From Crocinitomicaceae bacterium (GTDB lineage: Bacteria > Bacteroidota > Bacteroidia > Flavobacteriales_D > Crocinitomicaceae), in NCBI GenBank assembly GCA_024639405.1, contig JAHEIL010000047.1, forward strand, positions 21,168 through 85,167: DNA of 64,000 nucleotides. Reading direction: 5' to 3'. The position numbers were made by a program, and so were the translations under genes. The notes under the pieces were generated by a model. The model ran no database searches, was not told the DNA's origin, and saw nothing but the letters and a program-made list of their open reading frames with translations. Within the stretch, counting starts at the first letter, position 1. Each line of letters starts with the position of its first letter. This document shows positions 25,226-32,484 of the stretch, piece after piece.

Positions 25226-27102
25226 TTTTGCAAACAATTTTTCTTTAACCATTCAACAGAAGGTGTTGAATTCGTTGGGTATTTACCTTTTACAATTCCA
25301 TTTTTTAGCACCATTAAAGATGGATTCGAACGAGCTATCGCTTTTAATTCTGTTTCATCATTTAAGAAAATTGGAATGTCAAATTTGTTGGCTTTTCTAA
25401 ACGCATCAATTTCCATACGATTCGAATTAGTAACCATGATAAATGGAATTTTGTTTTTTTTGCAATAACTTACAATTTCTTTATAGCGTGTTAAGTGTTC
25501 CCAACTTGCTTCCTTCAGGTTTTTAGAAGTTAACATAAAAATTGTTTTTGCTTGTACGATGTAATTTCTCAAACTAACTTCTGTAAATTCAGGATTTATC
25601 AATTCAATCGTATCTAAAATTACATAATCCAATTCAGGATAATTATCAGTAGAATATTCATCTATTGGAACTTGAATTTTAGTTGCATTTACATAGTCTT
25701 TTAAAAGCAAACCTTTAATGGTAATCAATTGTTTTACAATTGGCATTTTTAGTTCAGTAGGTGTTAACTCTGAAACAGGTAAAAAAGGATTGAATTGATC
25801 TGTAATCGATGGGATTTTACTTGCAATGATTTCTTTTTGAGTCATTTCTAAGTATTTCCAATCTTTCTTTTCCCAGATTTTAGAGTCCAAGTACTCTTTT
25901 GAAGTCGATGAATACTCAATCTTCTCTCCTGTTTTTTTATTGACATAGACTAACATACTTTCGTATTTACCTTCTACACCATCGTTCATTTTTTCAATCA
26001 AATTTGAACCTTCTGCATACGGACGGTAATCTTTCAATGGCTCATAGTGCAAGACGTAAGATGTTAATAGGATTGTGGCACCTGAAACAAGTACCGAAGA
26101 ACCATAATAGTTGGCAATAATTGGATTTTTCAAGTTAAGTACCCAAAGTGCTGCGTAAATTACAACTACTGAGAATATTACTGGGAAATACCAACCAAAC
26201 ACCCACGAGAAAAATAAAATAACAAGCATGGAAGCTCCAATAAAACCTCTATTTTGTTGGCGTGTATTTGGTTCAATGATCCACTGTGCAATGAAAATCC
26301 AAAACACTAAATACAACAGTACCAAATCTTTCCATAAAGATTCTTTTGGCGTTAAAGAGCGTCCTATTGATCCTTTCATAGCATCACCAAAACAACCACA
26401 ATCTGCAACACATTGCGGTTGCTTCATTTCATCAACAACTAGTTCTGTAGCCGTTTTTGAAATGATTTTTATGTCCTTATTTGTTTTTGATTCCGATAAT
26501 TTAATCTGAGCTAGTTGTTCGTTTATCGCATATGTATCTCTGTCAACAAACTTTTTAGAGGCGTCACAATTAGCAGTATGCCACGTTAAGAATGTAAAGA
26601 AAAACAGCATGAATACCATCAAATAACTAACTAATTTCAGCTTTCCACCGATAATGGTCAAAACACCCAAAACGATTTCTATAATACAGATAAAGACGGA
26701 TAAAAACAAGGCTGAATCAATTAGGAATTCTAAAGAAAAACTCGGCCAATTGAACAACTCTTTAATACGATAAGCCAATGCTCCATCTTCGAAATACTCC
26801 TCTAATTTATACGAAAATCCGATTGGATCATTTGCTTTTACAAGTCCAGAAACAATAAACAATCCACCAACTAAAACGCGTGAAACAGACGACATTAATA
26901 AGCGACCTCTAAATATTAAAATAAATACCGAACTGGAAGTAAGTAATAAATAACCAATAATTTTCAATGCGGTTGAATGTGCTTCAAAATTCACGTGTGA
27001 TCCCATCACAACCAGCGACAAACCTATCAAATTGAGGGTAACAAATAATAGATTAAAAATAAATGACCTTCCTTGAATAGTAGCTTTTTGTTTAAATTTC
27101 AT
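25222..27102 (-). CDS. BT_3928-like membrane protein: DoxX/MauE domain plus thioredoxin-like C-terminus
   Basis: 626 residues. About four transmembrane helices of DoxX/MauE type occupy residues 15-175. The segment then contains CVADCGCFGDAMKG (about 229-242), resembling the MauE CGCFG motif. More membrane helices follow at about 255-350. The last ~140 residues look like a soluble thioredoxin-fold domain (EVSLRNYIVQAKTIFML, IPIFLNDETELKAIARSNPSLMVLKNG) without a CxxC in the usual place. The BT_3928 family is conserved in Bacteroidetes next to tpiA and DUF1599. Its function is not established, and a redox or disulfide role in the membrane is inferred. Start is 4 nt after the DUF1599 gene, end overlaps tpiA by 4 nt. 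Confidence 0.85.
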   Translation of the reverse strand: MKFKQKATIQGRSFIFNLLFVTLNLIGLSLVVMGSHVNFEAHSTALKIIGYLLLTSSSVFILIFRGRLLMSSVSRVLVGGLFIVSGLVKANDPIGFSYKLEEYFEDGALAYRIKELFNWPSFSLEFLIDSALFLSVFICIIEIVLGVLTIIGGKLKLVSYLMVFMLFFFTFLTWHTANCDASKKFVDRDTYAINEQLAQIKLSESKTNKDIKIISKTATELVVDEMKQPQCVADCGCFGDAMKGSIGRSLTPKESLWKDLVLLYLVFWIFIAQWIIEPNTRQQNRGFIGASMLVILFFSWVFGWYFPVIFSVVVIYAALWVLNLKNPIIANYYGSSVLVSGATILLTSYVLHYEPLKDYRPYAEGSNLIEKMNDGVEGKYESMLVYVNKKTGEKIEYSSTSKEYLDSKIWEKKDWKYLEMTQKEIIASKIPSITDQFNPFLPVSELTPTELKMPIVKQLITIKGLLLKDYVNATKIQVPIDEYSTDNYPELDYVILDTIELINPEFTEVSLRNYIVQAKTIFMLTSKNLKEASWEHLTRYKEIVSYCKKNKIPFIMVTNSNRMEIDAFRKANKFDIPIFLNDETELKAIARSNPSLMVLKNGIVKGKYPTNSTPSVEWLKKNCLQK

Positions 27103-27106
27103 AACC

Positions 27107-27646
27107 TTACTTTTCTGTTAATAATATCAATGAAAAAACAGCATAATTTAACATGTCAAAATAATTGGCATCAATGCCCTCGCTGATAATTGTTGCGCCT
27201 TCATTGTCTTCAATTTGTTTCACTCGCAACAATTTCATTAAAATCAAATCTGTTAAAGAACTCACACGCATTGATCGCCAAGCTTCGCCATAATCATGGT
27301 TTTTCTTCGCCATTAACTCATATGCTTCCGTTGCATATTTTTCATACAATGTATCTGCAATGGTAGGTTCAACCTCCAATTCTGTCAATGATGTTTCTCG
27401 CAACTGAATAATTGCCATAATGCAATAATTTACAATTGCTTTAAATTCATCTTCAGCACTCTCGCCCACTTTGTTTTCTCCCGTTTCTTGGAGGGTTCGA
27501 ATGCGTTGTGCTTTAATAAAAATTTGATCTGTTAAAGAACTTGGTCGCAATACACGCCATGCTGTTCCATAATCTTTTGTTTTCTTAGAAAAGATATCTC
27601 TGCAAACATTGATTACATTTGCATATTCTTTATTAGTTTGACTCAT
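27107..27646 (-). CDS. DUF1599 protein with two tandem repeats
   Basis: 179 residues, full length for the family. Two internal repeats are plain: IFSKKTKDYGTAWRVLRPSS with SLTDQIFIKAQRIRTLQ, and LMAKKNHDYGEAWRSMRVSS with SLTDLILMKLLRVKQIE. DUF1599 is conserved in Bacteroidetes beside BT_3928 and tpiA, and I recall related domains being linked with nucleotide modification in phages. The cellular role here is unknown. It heads the eight-gene minus-strand cluster and is divergent from folP with an 10-nt gap between start codons. The folP promoter lies inside its 5' coding region. Confidence 0.88.
   Translation of the reverse strand: MSQTNKEYANVINVCRDIFSKKTKDYGTAWRVLRPSSLTDQIFIKAQRIRTLQETGENKVGESAEDEFKAIVNYCIMAIIQLRETSLTELEVEPTIADTLYEKYATEAYELMAKKNHDYGEAWRSMRVSSLTDLILMKLLRVKQIEDNEGATIISEGIDANYFDMLNYAVFSLILLTEK
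27614..27621 (+). promoter_or_regulatory. -7 box TACATTTG of folP
   Basis: Exact TAnnTTTG match 35 nt before the folP ATG. It lies within the first codons of the divergent DUF1599 gene, so the two genes share or overlap promoter space. Confidence 0.45.
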
Positions 27647-27656
27647 TTAATTTAGT

Positions 27657-28511
27657 ATGGACATTTCAAGCGTTGAAGTTACACATTTTCCAAAAAATAG
27701 ACAAGTTCTATTAAAGGATAAATTGGTTGATTTATCGAAACCTATTGTTATGGGGATTGTTAACCTCACTCCAGACTCGTTTTTCGAAGACAGTAGAGCA
27801 ACAAATGAAAAAAAAATCCTTTCTCGCGTTGAGCAATTCTTGCAAGAAGGTGCTGCTTGCATAGATATTGGAGCATTTTCAACGCGACCTGGAGCCGAAA
27901 TTATCTCAGAAGAAGAAGAAATTAAGCGCATTTCAAAACCGATTCAATGGATTTTAAAAGAATTTCCTTCAACATTAATTTCGTTGGATACTTTTCGGGG
28001 AAATGTGGCTAAAATAGGACTCGATTTAGGTGTTGGCTGCATCAACGACATTAGTGGCGGCGAATACGATCCAACCATATTAAAGGTTGTAGCTGATTTC
28101 AAAGTTCCCTACATTTTAATGCATTCCAATGAAAAATTAGCTGCGATGCATACAATTGAAGAAAAAACAAACTTGTTTCAAGAAATGATGGTCTATTTTT
28201 CAAAGAAAATCAAGGGGTTAAATGAACTAGGGGTTCACGACATCATCATTGATCCAGGTTTTGGATTTGGTAAAACCGAAGCAGAAAACTACTTTTTACT
28301 CCATAATTTAAATTTATTTCATGTTCTTGAACGACCAATATTGGTTGGTATTTCTAGAAAATCAATGTTGTATAAAAAACTAAATACTACACCAGAACAG
28401 GCCTTAAACGGTACAACTGTATTAAATACTTTGGCTATCCAAAAAGGCGCTTCAATTTTAAGGGTACACGATGTGAAAGAAGCGGTGGAAATTATTCGGT
28501 TGTTTGCTTAG
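27657..28511 (+). CDS. folP: Dihydropteroate synthase
   Basis: 284 residues. FolP condenses 6-hydroxymethyl-dihydropterin pyrophosphate with p-aminobenzoate in folate synthesis and is the sulfonamide target. Motifs in order: VMGIVNLTPDSFFEDSR (diphosphate loop, about 31-47), CIDIGAFSTRPGAE (about 79-92), LISLDTFRGNVA, CINDISGGEYD, YILMHS, IIIDPGFGFGKT and PILVGISRKSMLYK, which holds the pterin-pocket Lys and Ser-Arg-Lys. All expected residues are present. It is alone on the plus strand, divergent from the tpiA cluster, and followed 13 nt after its stop by a palindromic repeat. Confidence 0.96.
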   Translation: MDISSVEVTHFPKNRQVLLKDKLVDLSKPIVMGIVNLTPDSFFEDSRATNEKKILSRVEQFLQEGAACIDIGAFSTRPGAEIISEEEEIKRISKPIQWILKEFPSTLISLDTFRGNVAKIGLDLGVGCINDISGGEYDPTILKVVADFKVPYILMHSNEKLAAMHTIEEKTNLFQEMMVYFSKKIKGLNELGVHDIIIDPGFGFGKTEAENYFLLHNLNLFHVLERPILVGISRKSMLYKKLNTTPEQALNGTTVLNTLAIQKGASILRVHDVKEAVEIIRLFA

Positions 28512-28524
28512 TATTATTCATAAA

Positions 28525-28548
28525 TTTACAACATTGCAATATTGTAAA
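28525..28548. repeat. Palindromic repeat element, copy A (3' of folP)
   Basis: 24-bp inverted repeat TTTACAACATTGCAATATTGTAAA with one mismatched pair, centred on GC at 28536/28537. Its sequence matches 40349-40372 at all but one position, and the following GAA is shared too. It lies 13 nt after the folP stop, between convergent genes. There is no T-run after either arm, so it is not a textbook terminator. Confidence 0.85.
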
Positions 28549-28597
28549 GAACCTTGCAAAAACAATGCTTAAAGAACCATCTTTCTTCAAAAACCAA

Positions 28598-29527
28598 CTA
28601 AAAAAACACCTTGTTTTCCTTTTTTGCAATTGCCCTCCCACCTTCTATTCCACCCGTGTGAACAAATAGAATTTTTTTATTGGTAACTCCTGTAGTTAAA
28701 ACCCAATTAACCATTGCATAAAATGCTTTTCCAGTATAAATTGGATCAAGTGGAACTCTTGTTTCTTTAAAAATTTCTTCCATAAATTGAAGTAATTCTG
28801 GGGTATATTTTCCATATGCACCAAAGTGAAAATCACCTAAAACAAGGGTTTTTTCAAGGAGTTCATCAATGGTTTCTTTACTAAAACCGGAATAACCAAA
28901 CAATTTTGCCATTTCCGCCTTCGAATCAAATCCTTTCAAAACAGGCACGACACACAAAGTTGTTTTTTCGGGTAAGGACATTGCTATTCCACAACTGGTG
29001 GTGGTAGTCCCTTGTGCTACAAATACACAATCAAAATCATTGGGTGTTTCTGCTAAAATTTCCTGACAGCCAATCAATCCTAAATAAGCAGCTCCACCTT
29101 CTGGTACAAGGTAAAAATTTGAATACAAACCAACTAACTCATCTTTGTAAAATTTCTCATTTCGGAGTGCGTATTCTTCTCGTGTAACAAATTCTAATTG
29201 CATTCCAGCAGCTTCACACTTCTGCAACAACTCATTTGATTGCGCTGTTAATTCATTTCCTCGAACTATCCCAATTGATTTTAAACCTGCCTTTTGACAA
29301 GCAACTGCTGTAGCTAATAAATGATTGGAATATGCACCACCAAAGGTTAAAACACCATCTTTTTTCGCTTGAACTACTGTTGAAATTATGTATTTTAACT
29401 TCCTCCATTTATTTCCTGAGACGTATGGATCAATTAAATCATCACGTTTAATAAACAATTCAATGCTTAACTTGTTAAAGAGAGACAATTCAATTTTCTG
29501 AAGGAGTGATTGATGGGTTGAAAACAT
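28598..29527 (-). CDS. ACC deaminase / D-cysteine desulfhydrase family PLP enzyme
   Basis: 309 residues, a fold-type II PLP enzyme. The PLP lysine lies in YVSGNKWRKLKY (about 33-44). FGGAYSNHLLATAVA is the family phosphate/substrate loop, and VAQGTTTTSCGIAMSL and FVHTGGIEGG bind the cofactor phosphate and ring. Family members either deaminate 1-aminocyclopropane-1-carboxylate or desulfurise D-cysteine. In organisms without ethylene biology the D-cysteine desulfhydrase activity is more likely, but sequence reading alone cannot decide. It is a single gene, divergent from the DUF5522 gene (24 nt between starts) and convergent with folP. Confidence 0.85.
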   Translation of the reverse strand: MFSTHQSLLQKIELSLFNKLSIELFIKRDDLIDPYVSGNKWRKLKYIISTVVQAKKDGVLTFGGAYSNHLLATAVACQKAGLKSIGIVRGNELTAQSNELLQKCEAAGMQLEFVTREEYALRNEKFYKDELVGLYSNFYLVPEGGAAYLGLIGCQEILAETPNDFDCVFVAQGTTTTSCGIAMSLPEKTTLCVVPVLKGFDSKAEMAKLFGYSGFSKETIDELLEKTLVLGDFHFGAYGKYTPELLQFMEEIFKETRVPLDPIYTGKAFYAMVNWVLTTGVTNKKILFVHTGGIEGGRAIAKKENKVFF

Positions 29528-29539
29528 AAAAAGCTTTAC

Positions 29540-29547
29540 TAAATTTG
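29540..29547 (+). promoter_or_regulatory. -7 box TAAATTTG directly before the DUF5522 ATG
   Basis: Exact TAnnTTTG match with only 4 nt before the ATG at 29552. Transcription would start at or very near the initiation codon, suggesting a leaderless mRNA. Confidence 0.6.
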
Positions 29548-29551
29548 CACT

Positions 29552-29743
29552 ATGGACAATGACTTAACAGGTTTTTCTAAAAAGAACAATCTTGATCAAG
29601 GTGATTATTATTTATCTGATGAAGGCTACATTGTTTTTACTGAAAAATACCATTTAAAAAGAGGATATTGTTGTAAAAGCGGTTGCAAACATTGTCCTTA
29701 TGGGTTTAATCCAAAAACAGGTGAACTAAAAAAACCTATTTGA
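29552..29743 (+). CDS. Small cysteine-rich DUF5522 protein
   Basis: 63 residues, typical of the family. After an EGYIVFTEKYHLKRGY segment comes the cysteine cluster CCKSGCKHCPYGF, which suggests a small metal-binding knuckle (zinc or iron-sulfur). The function is not known. Widely conserved in Bacteroidetes and related to short proteins found beside acyltransferase or PLP genes. The last 8 nt overlap the end of the convergent acyltransferase gene. The promoter spacing suggests leaderless translation. Confidence 0.87.
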   Translation: MDNDLTGFSKKNNLDQGDYYLSDEGYIVFTEKYHLKRGYCCKSGCKHCPYGFNPKTGELKKPI

Positions 29744-30281
29744 TTCCTTTTTCAGGAAATTTCCCCTTATACTGACTCAACACTTGTTTAATCGCTAAAA
29801 TATCTTCATCAACATTTCCTGTCGGATCAAATTGAGAATGAAAACCACCTGTTTTTGTTTTAAAATCTATGTAACAAATATAAATTGGAACAGACGCTTT
29901 TTGAGCAATGTAGTAAAATCCTTTTTTCCAATTTGGATTGTAACTTCTCGTTCCTTCTGGCGTGAAAACCATGTACATTTGGTCGCTTTCCGAAAATAAT
30001 TTGGTCGCTTGTTCAGTAATGTTGTTGCGTTTTGAACGATCGACTGGAATTCCACCCAACGCTTTCAAAATCCAACCCAATGGAGGAAAAAACAAATCAC
30101 TTTTGATTAATATTTTTGGTTGAATGCCAAATAAAGAAAAAGCTAATCGCCCATAAATAAAATCCCAATTTGACGTATGTGGTCCAACAACAATTACACA
30201 TTTTTGAAGTTTCGGCAAAGATGCTTCGTCAATTTTCCATCCAATCAGCTTAAAAAATAACCGTATAATCGCTTTCTTCAT
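29736..30281 (-). CDS. 1-acyl-sn-glycerol-3-phosphate acyltransferase-like (PlsC/LPLAT family)
   Basis: 181 residues, shorter than classical PlsC. The catalytic HX4D motif is seen in GPHTSNWDFIYGRLAF (about 33-48). The second block IPVDRSKRNN and the third block FTPEGTRSYNPNWKKGFYYIA (shown in part, EGTRS) bind the glycerophosphate. One weakly hydrophobic N-terminal segment probably attaches it to the inner membrane. It may acylate lysophosphatidate or a lipid such as ornithine lysolipid. The substrate cannot be told from the sequence. Confidence 0.85.
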   Translation of the reverse strand: MKKAIIRLFFKLIGWKIDEASLPKLQKCVIVVGPHTSNWDFIYGRLAFSLFGIQPKILIKSDLFFPPLGWILKALGGIPVDRSKRNNITEQATKLFSESDQMYMVFTPEGTRSYNPNWKKGFYYIAQKASVPIYICYIDFKTKTGGFHSQFDPTGNVDEDILAIKQVLSQYKGKFPEKGIK

Positions 30282-30297
30282 TTGATTTTATTTTGGA

Positions 30298-30305
30298 CAA
30301 ATTTA
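30298..30305 (-). promoter_or_regulatory. -7 box TAAATTTG of the acyltransferase gene
   Basis: Minus-strand exact TAnnTTTG match, 16 nt before the ATG at 30281. Confidence 0.5.
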
Positions 30306-30390
30306 CGAAATTATGAACGATTGTATGACCTAAAAATGAAATATTAAAAAGATTTTATCCTTGAATTGACGGTTGAATTGGATTTACATT

Positions 30391-30398
30391 TACATTTG
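30391..30398 (+). promoter_or_regulatory. -7 box TACATTTG directly before ATG 30403
   Basis: Exact TAnnTTTG match with 4 nt to the ATG. It overlaps the 5' part of the longer TTG-started reading frame (30373), which argues against that longer start and for a leaderless message. Confidence 0.55.
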
Positions 30399-30402
30399 TT
30401 CC

Positions 30403-31728
30403 ATGTATCTAAAAAAAGGATTGTTAAACTTAATTATTGCAGGTCTAGTTCTTGTGACGATTGGATTATTTTTTCGCTTAACTTCACTTATTTTAATCGA
30501 AGATAAAAATGAAAATCTCAACCATATTCCGGCAAATGCTTCATTAGTCATTCAATTGAATGCTAAGAAATTAGCCAATCAAGCTTTTATAAATACCTTA
30601 AAAAAATTAGACGATGCAGAATTAATTCAATTAATTGAAACTGCAGTCTTTAAAGAGAAAGTAGCTGACGATAAACCAATTGGAATTGTTCCATTATCCA
30701 ATCAATTATTATTTCAAATTCCTTTTCAGAAAAAAGAAATGATAGGTGTTTTATTAAACATTGAAGATGAAGCTGCTTTTCTTTCTTTTTTGAAAACAAA
30801 ACGAATTCCAGGCGCATGCAAAATGAATGTTGGGGTATTATTTTTATCTAAATCAAAGCAACATTTTTCCAAACTTCAACAGCTCGCTCATACAATTGTT
30901 ACAACGAAAACTAACGTCCCATTAGCCAAAAATGAAGCAATTTATATTCGCAGTAAAAAAATGCAAATTGGCACTATGCAACTGAATGGTTCAGCTGATT
31001 TAAATGTAACTAAAAATAATTTATTATTCAAAGGCTCCTACCACTTAAATGGCAATCATCACTTTGATTTCTCCTCAATTCGCAACTTACATGCAAAGGG
31101 GTTTCATGTTTCTACCTCCATCATTCCTACTGCTGCAAACGATAGTTTGAAATCATTTTTATTCAAAACATTTGGTTTTAAATTACCCGCAATTTCAGCA
31201 ATTTCTCTAAATTATTTCGGGAGTTCAATTATTTCAAAAGAAGATAAAACTTGGGTGATTCCAACAATTGATTTAATCATTCAATGTAAAAGAAATGTGG
31301 ACATCCAACAATTGATGAGTAACAAAGTTGTATTGGAGAAAATTGGTTGCACCTTGGGTGATCACCGTGTGATTTTTGATAAAAAAGTGGTTTATTTCAA
31401 GCAATTAAGCCCTACCAGTTTTTACATTGGAAGAAGTGCTACTCCTCAACTAAACAGTACGAAAACTACTAATATCTTATCAATAAATGGGCAACTTAAA
31501 CCCTTATTCAACATTGAAGGTGGTGGCATTTTATATTCGTTAATGGAACTCATTCCATTATATAAAGCAAGTAAACAATTTGTCGAAAAAAACAAGGCGA
31601 TTCGAATAGAATTAAAACAAGTTTCTTCGAATTTTTATAAATTAAAAGGGCAATTAGAATTCCATCAAAACTATTTAGCAACGAATGAATTAATTCGATT
31701 TGTTCTATTAAGTCAATTGCTGAATTAA
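30403..31728 (+). CDS. Membrane-anchored protein of unknown function
   Basis: 441 residues from ATG 30403. I do not recognise the family. Residues 6-27 form a single hydrophobic anchor (LLNLIIAGLVLVTIGLFF) followed by a mostly strand-rich extracytoplasmic region. It begins with HIPANASLVIQLNAKKLANQAF, a pattern also seen in Bacteroidetes surface proteins that open with an IPxxAxxVxxxN motif. No catalytic motif is apparent. The frame could begin at TTG 30373, but the -7 box sits inside that extension. The 3' end overlaps the convergent BtuF-like gene by 21 bp, so the two transcripts are partly antisense. An envelope protein is the safest description. Confidence 0.7.
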   Translation: MYLKKGLLNLIIAGLVLVTIGLFFRLTSLILIEDKNENLNHIPANASLVIQLNAKKLANQAFINTLKKLDDAELIQLIETAVFKEKVADDKPIGIVPLSNQLLFQIPFQKKEMIGVLLNIEDEAAFLSFLKTKRIPGACKMNVGVLFLSKSKQHFSKLQQLAHTIVTTKTNVPLAKNEAIYIRSKKMQIGTMQLNGSADLNVTKNNLLFKGSYHLNGNHHFDFSSIRNLHAKGFHVSTSIIPTAANDSLKSFLFKTFGFKLPAISAISLNYFGSSIISKEDKTWVIPTIDLIIQCKRNVDIQQLMSNKVVLEKIGCTLGDHRVIFDKKVVYFKQLSPTSFYIGRSATPQLNSTKTTNILSINGQLKPLFNIEGGGILYSLMELIPLYKASKQFVEKNKAIRIELKQVSSNFYKLKGQLEFHQNYLATNELIRFVLLSQLLN

Positions 31729-32484
31729 GGCTTGAAAATAGTCAGGCGCATCTTTTAAACGCGATCCATACCAAGAAAAATATTCACCGTCAACTAATAC
31801 AATTTTTGCTGTAGGAAATTTATTTTGAAATTCTTTTATGTGATTTTCTTTAAAAGGAAAAGGTTCTGAACTCAAGAAAACAATATCTATTGTTTCAGTT
31901 GTTCCATTCCATTCAGGATAACGCGTTTCTGTACAACAATTAATGAACCCACATTTATGGATCATGGCATCAACAAAGGTGTTTTTACCCGCTACAAATT
32001 TTGGCTCATCCCAAATGAAGTAAAGTACATTTTTAGGCGATTTTAGCGGTTGGATTTTCCCAAAAGCTTCTGAAATTTCTTGTATGAGTAAAGTTGCTTG
32101 CTCTTGCTTTTCACACATTAAACCAACTGAATGAATCATGTTCAAAGCATCTTCTAAAGTTTCAATATCACTCATCCACACTGGTGCAATTGATTGCAAT
32201 GCTTGAATGTCAGAAGCCGTATTCTCTTCTTTATTACCGATGATTAAATCGGGTTGTAATTGTCGAACTTTTTCAATATCTACAGTTTTTGTTCCGCCAA
32301 CCCGCGTTTTTTCTTTGAACCATTTTTCAGGATAAATACAAAATTTGGTGATTCCAACCACTTCTTGTTCCAAGCCTAAATCAGCTAACAACTCAGTTTG
32401 TGAGGGCACCAACGAAACAATCCGATGTGGCTTTTGGTCCAATCGGATTGTTTGATGCAAATGATCTATAAAATCTTTCGCCAT
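31708..32484 (-). CDS. Helical-backbone metal receptor (BtuF-like) protein without signal peptide
   Basis: 258 residues. The fold signature is RIVSLVPSQTELLADLGLEQEVVGITKFCIYP near the N-terminus, followed by VGGTKTVDIEKVRQLQPDLIIGNKEEN, both typical of the periplasmic-binding-protein family of BtuF/FhuD (cobalamin or siderophore receptors). Unlike transport receptors it begins MAKDFIDHLHQTIRLDQKP with no signal peptide or lipobox, so it is predicted cytoplasmic. Similar signal-less forms exist in Bacteroidetes genomes. The ligand is unknown. The ATG follows the cystathionine beta-synthase stop directly with no gap, so the two form an operon. Confidence 0.82.
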   Translation of the reverse strand: MAKDFIDHLHQTIRLDQKPHRIVSLVPSQTELLADLGLEQEVVGITKFCIYPEKWFKEKTRVGGTKTVDIEKVRQLQPDLIIGNKEENTASDIQALQSIAPVWMSDIETLEDALNMIHSVGLMCEKQEQATLLIQEISEAFGKIQPLKSPKNVLYFIWDEPKFVAGKNTFVDAMIHKCGFINCCTETRYPEWNGTTETIDIVFLSSEPFPFKENHIKEFQNKFPTAKIVLVDGEYFSWYGSRLKDAPDYFQALIQQLT

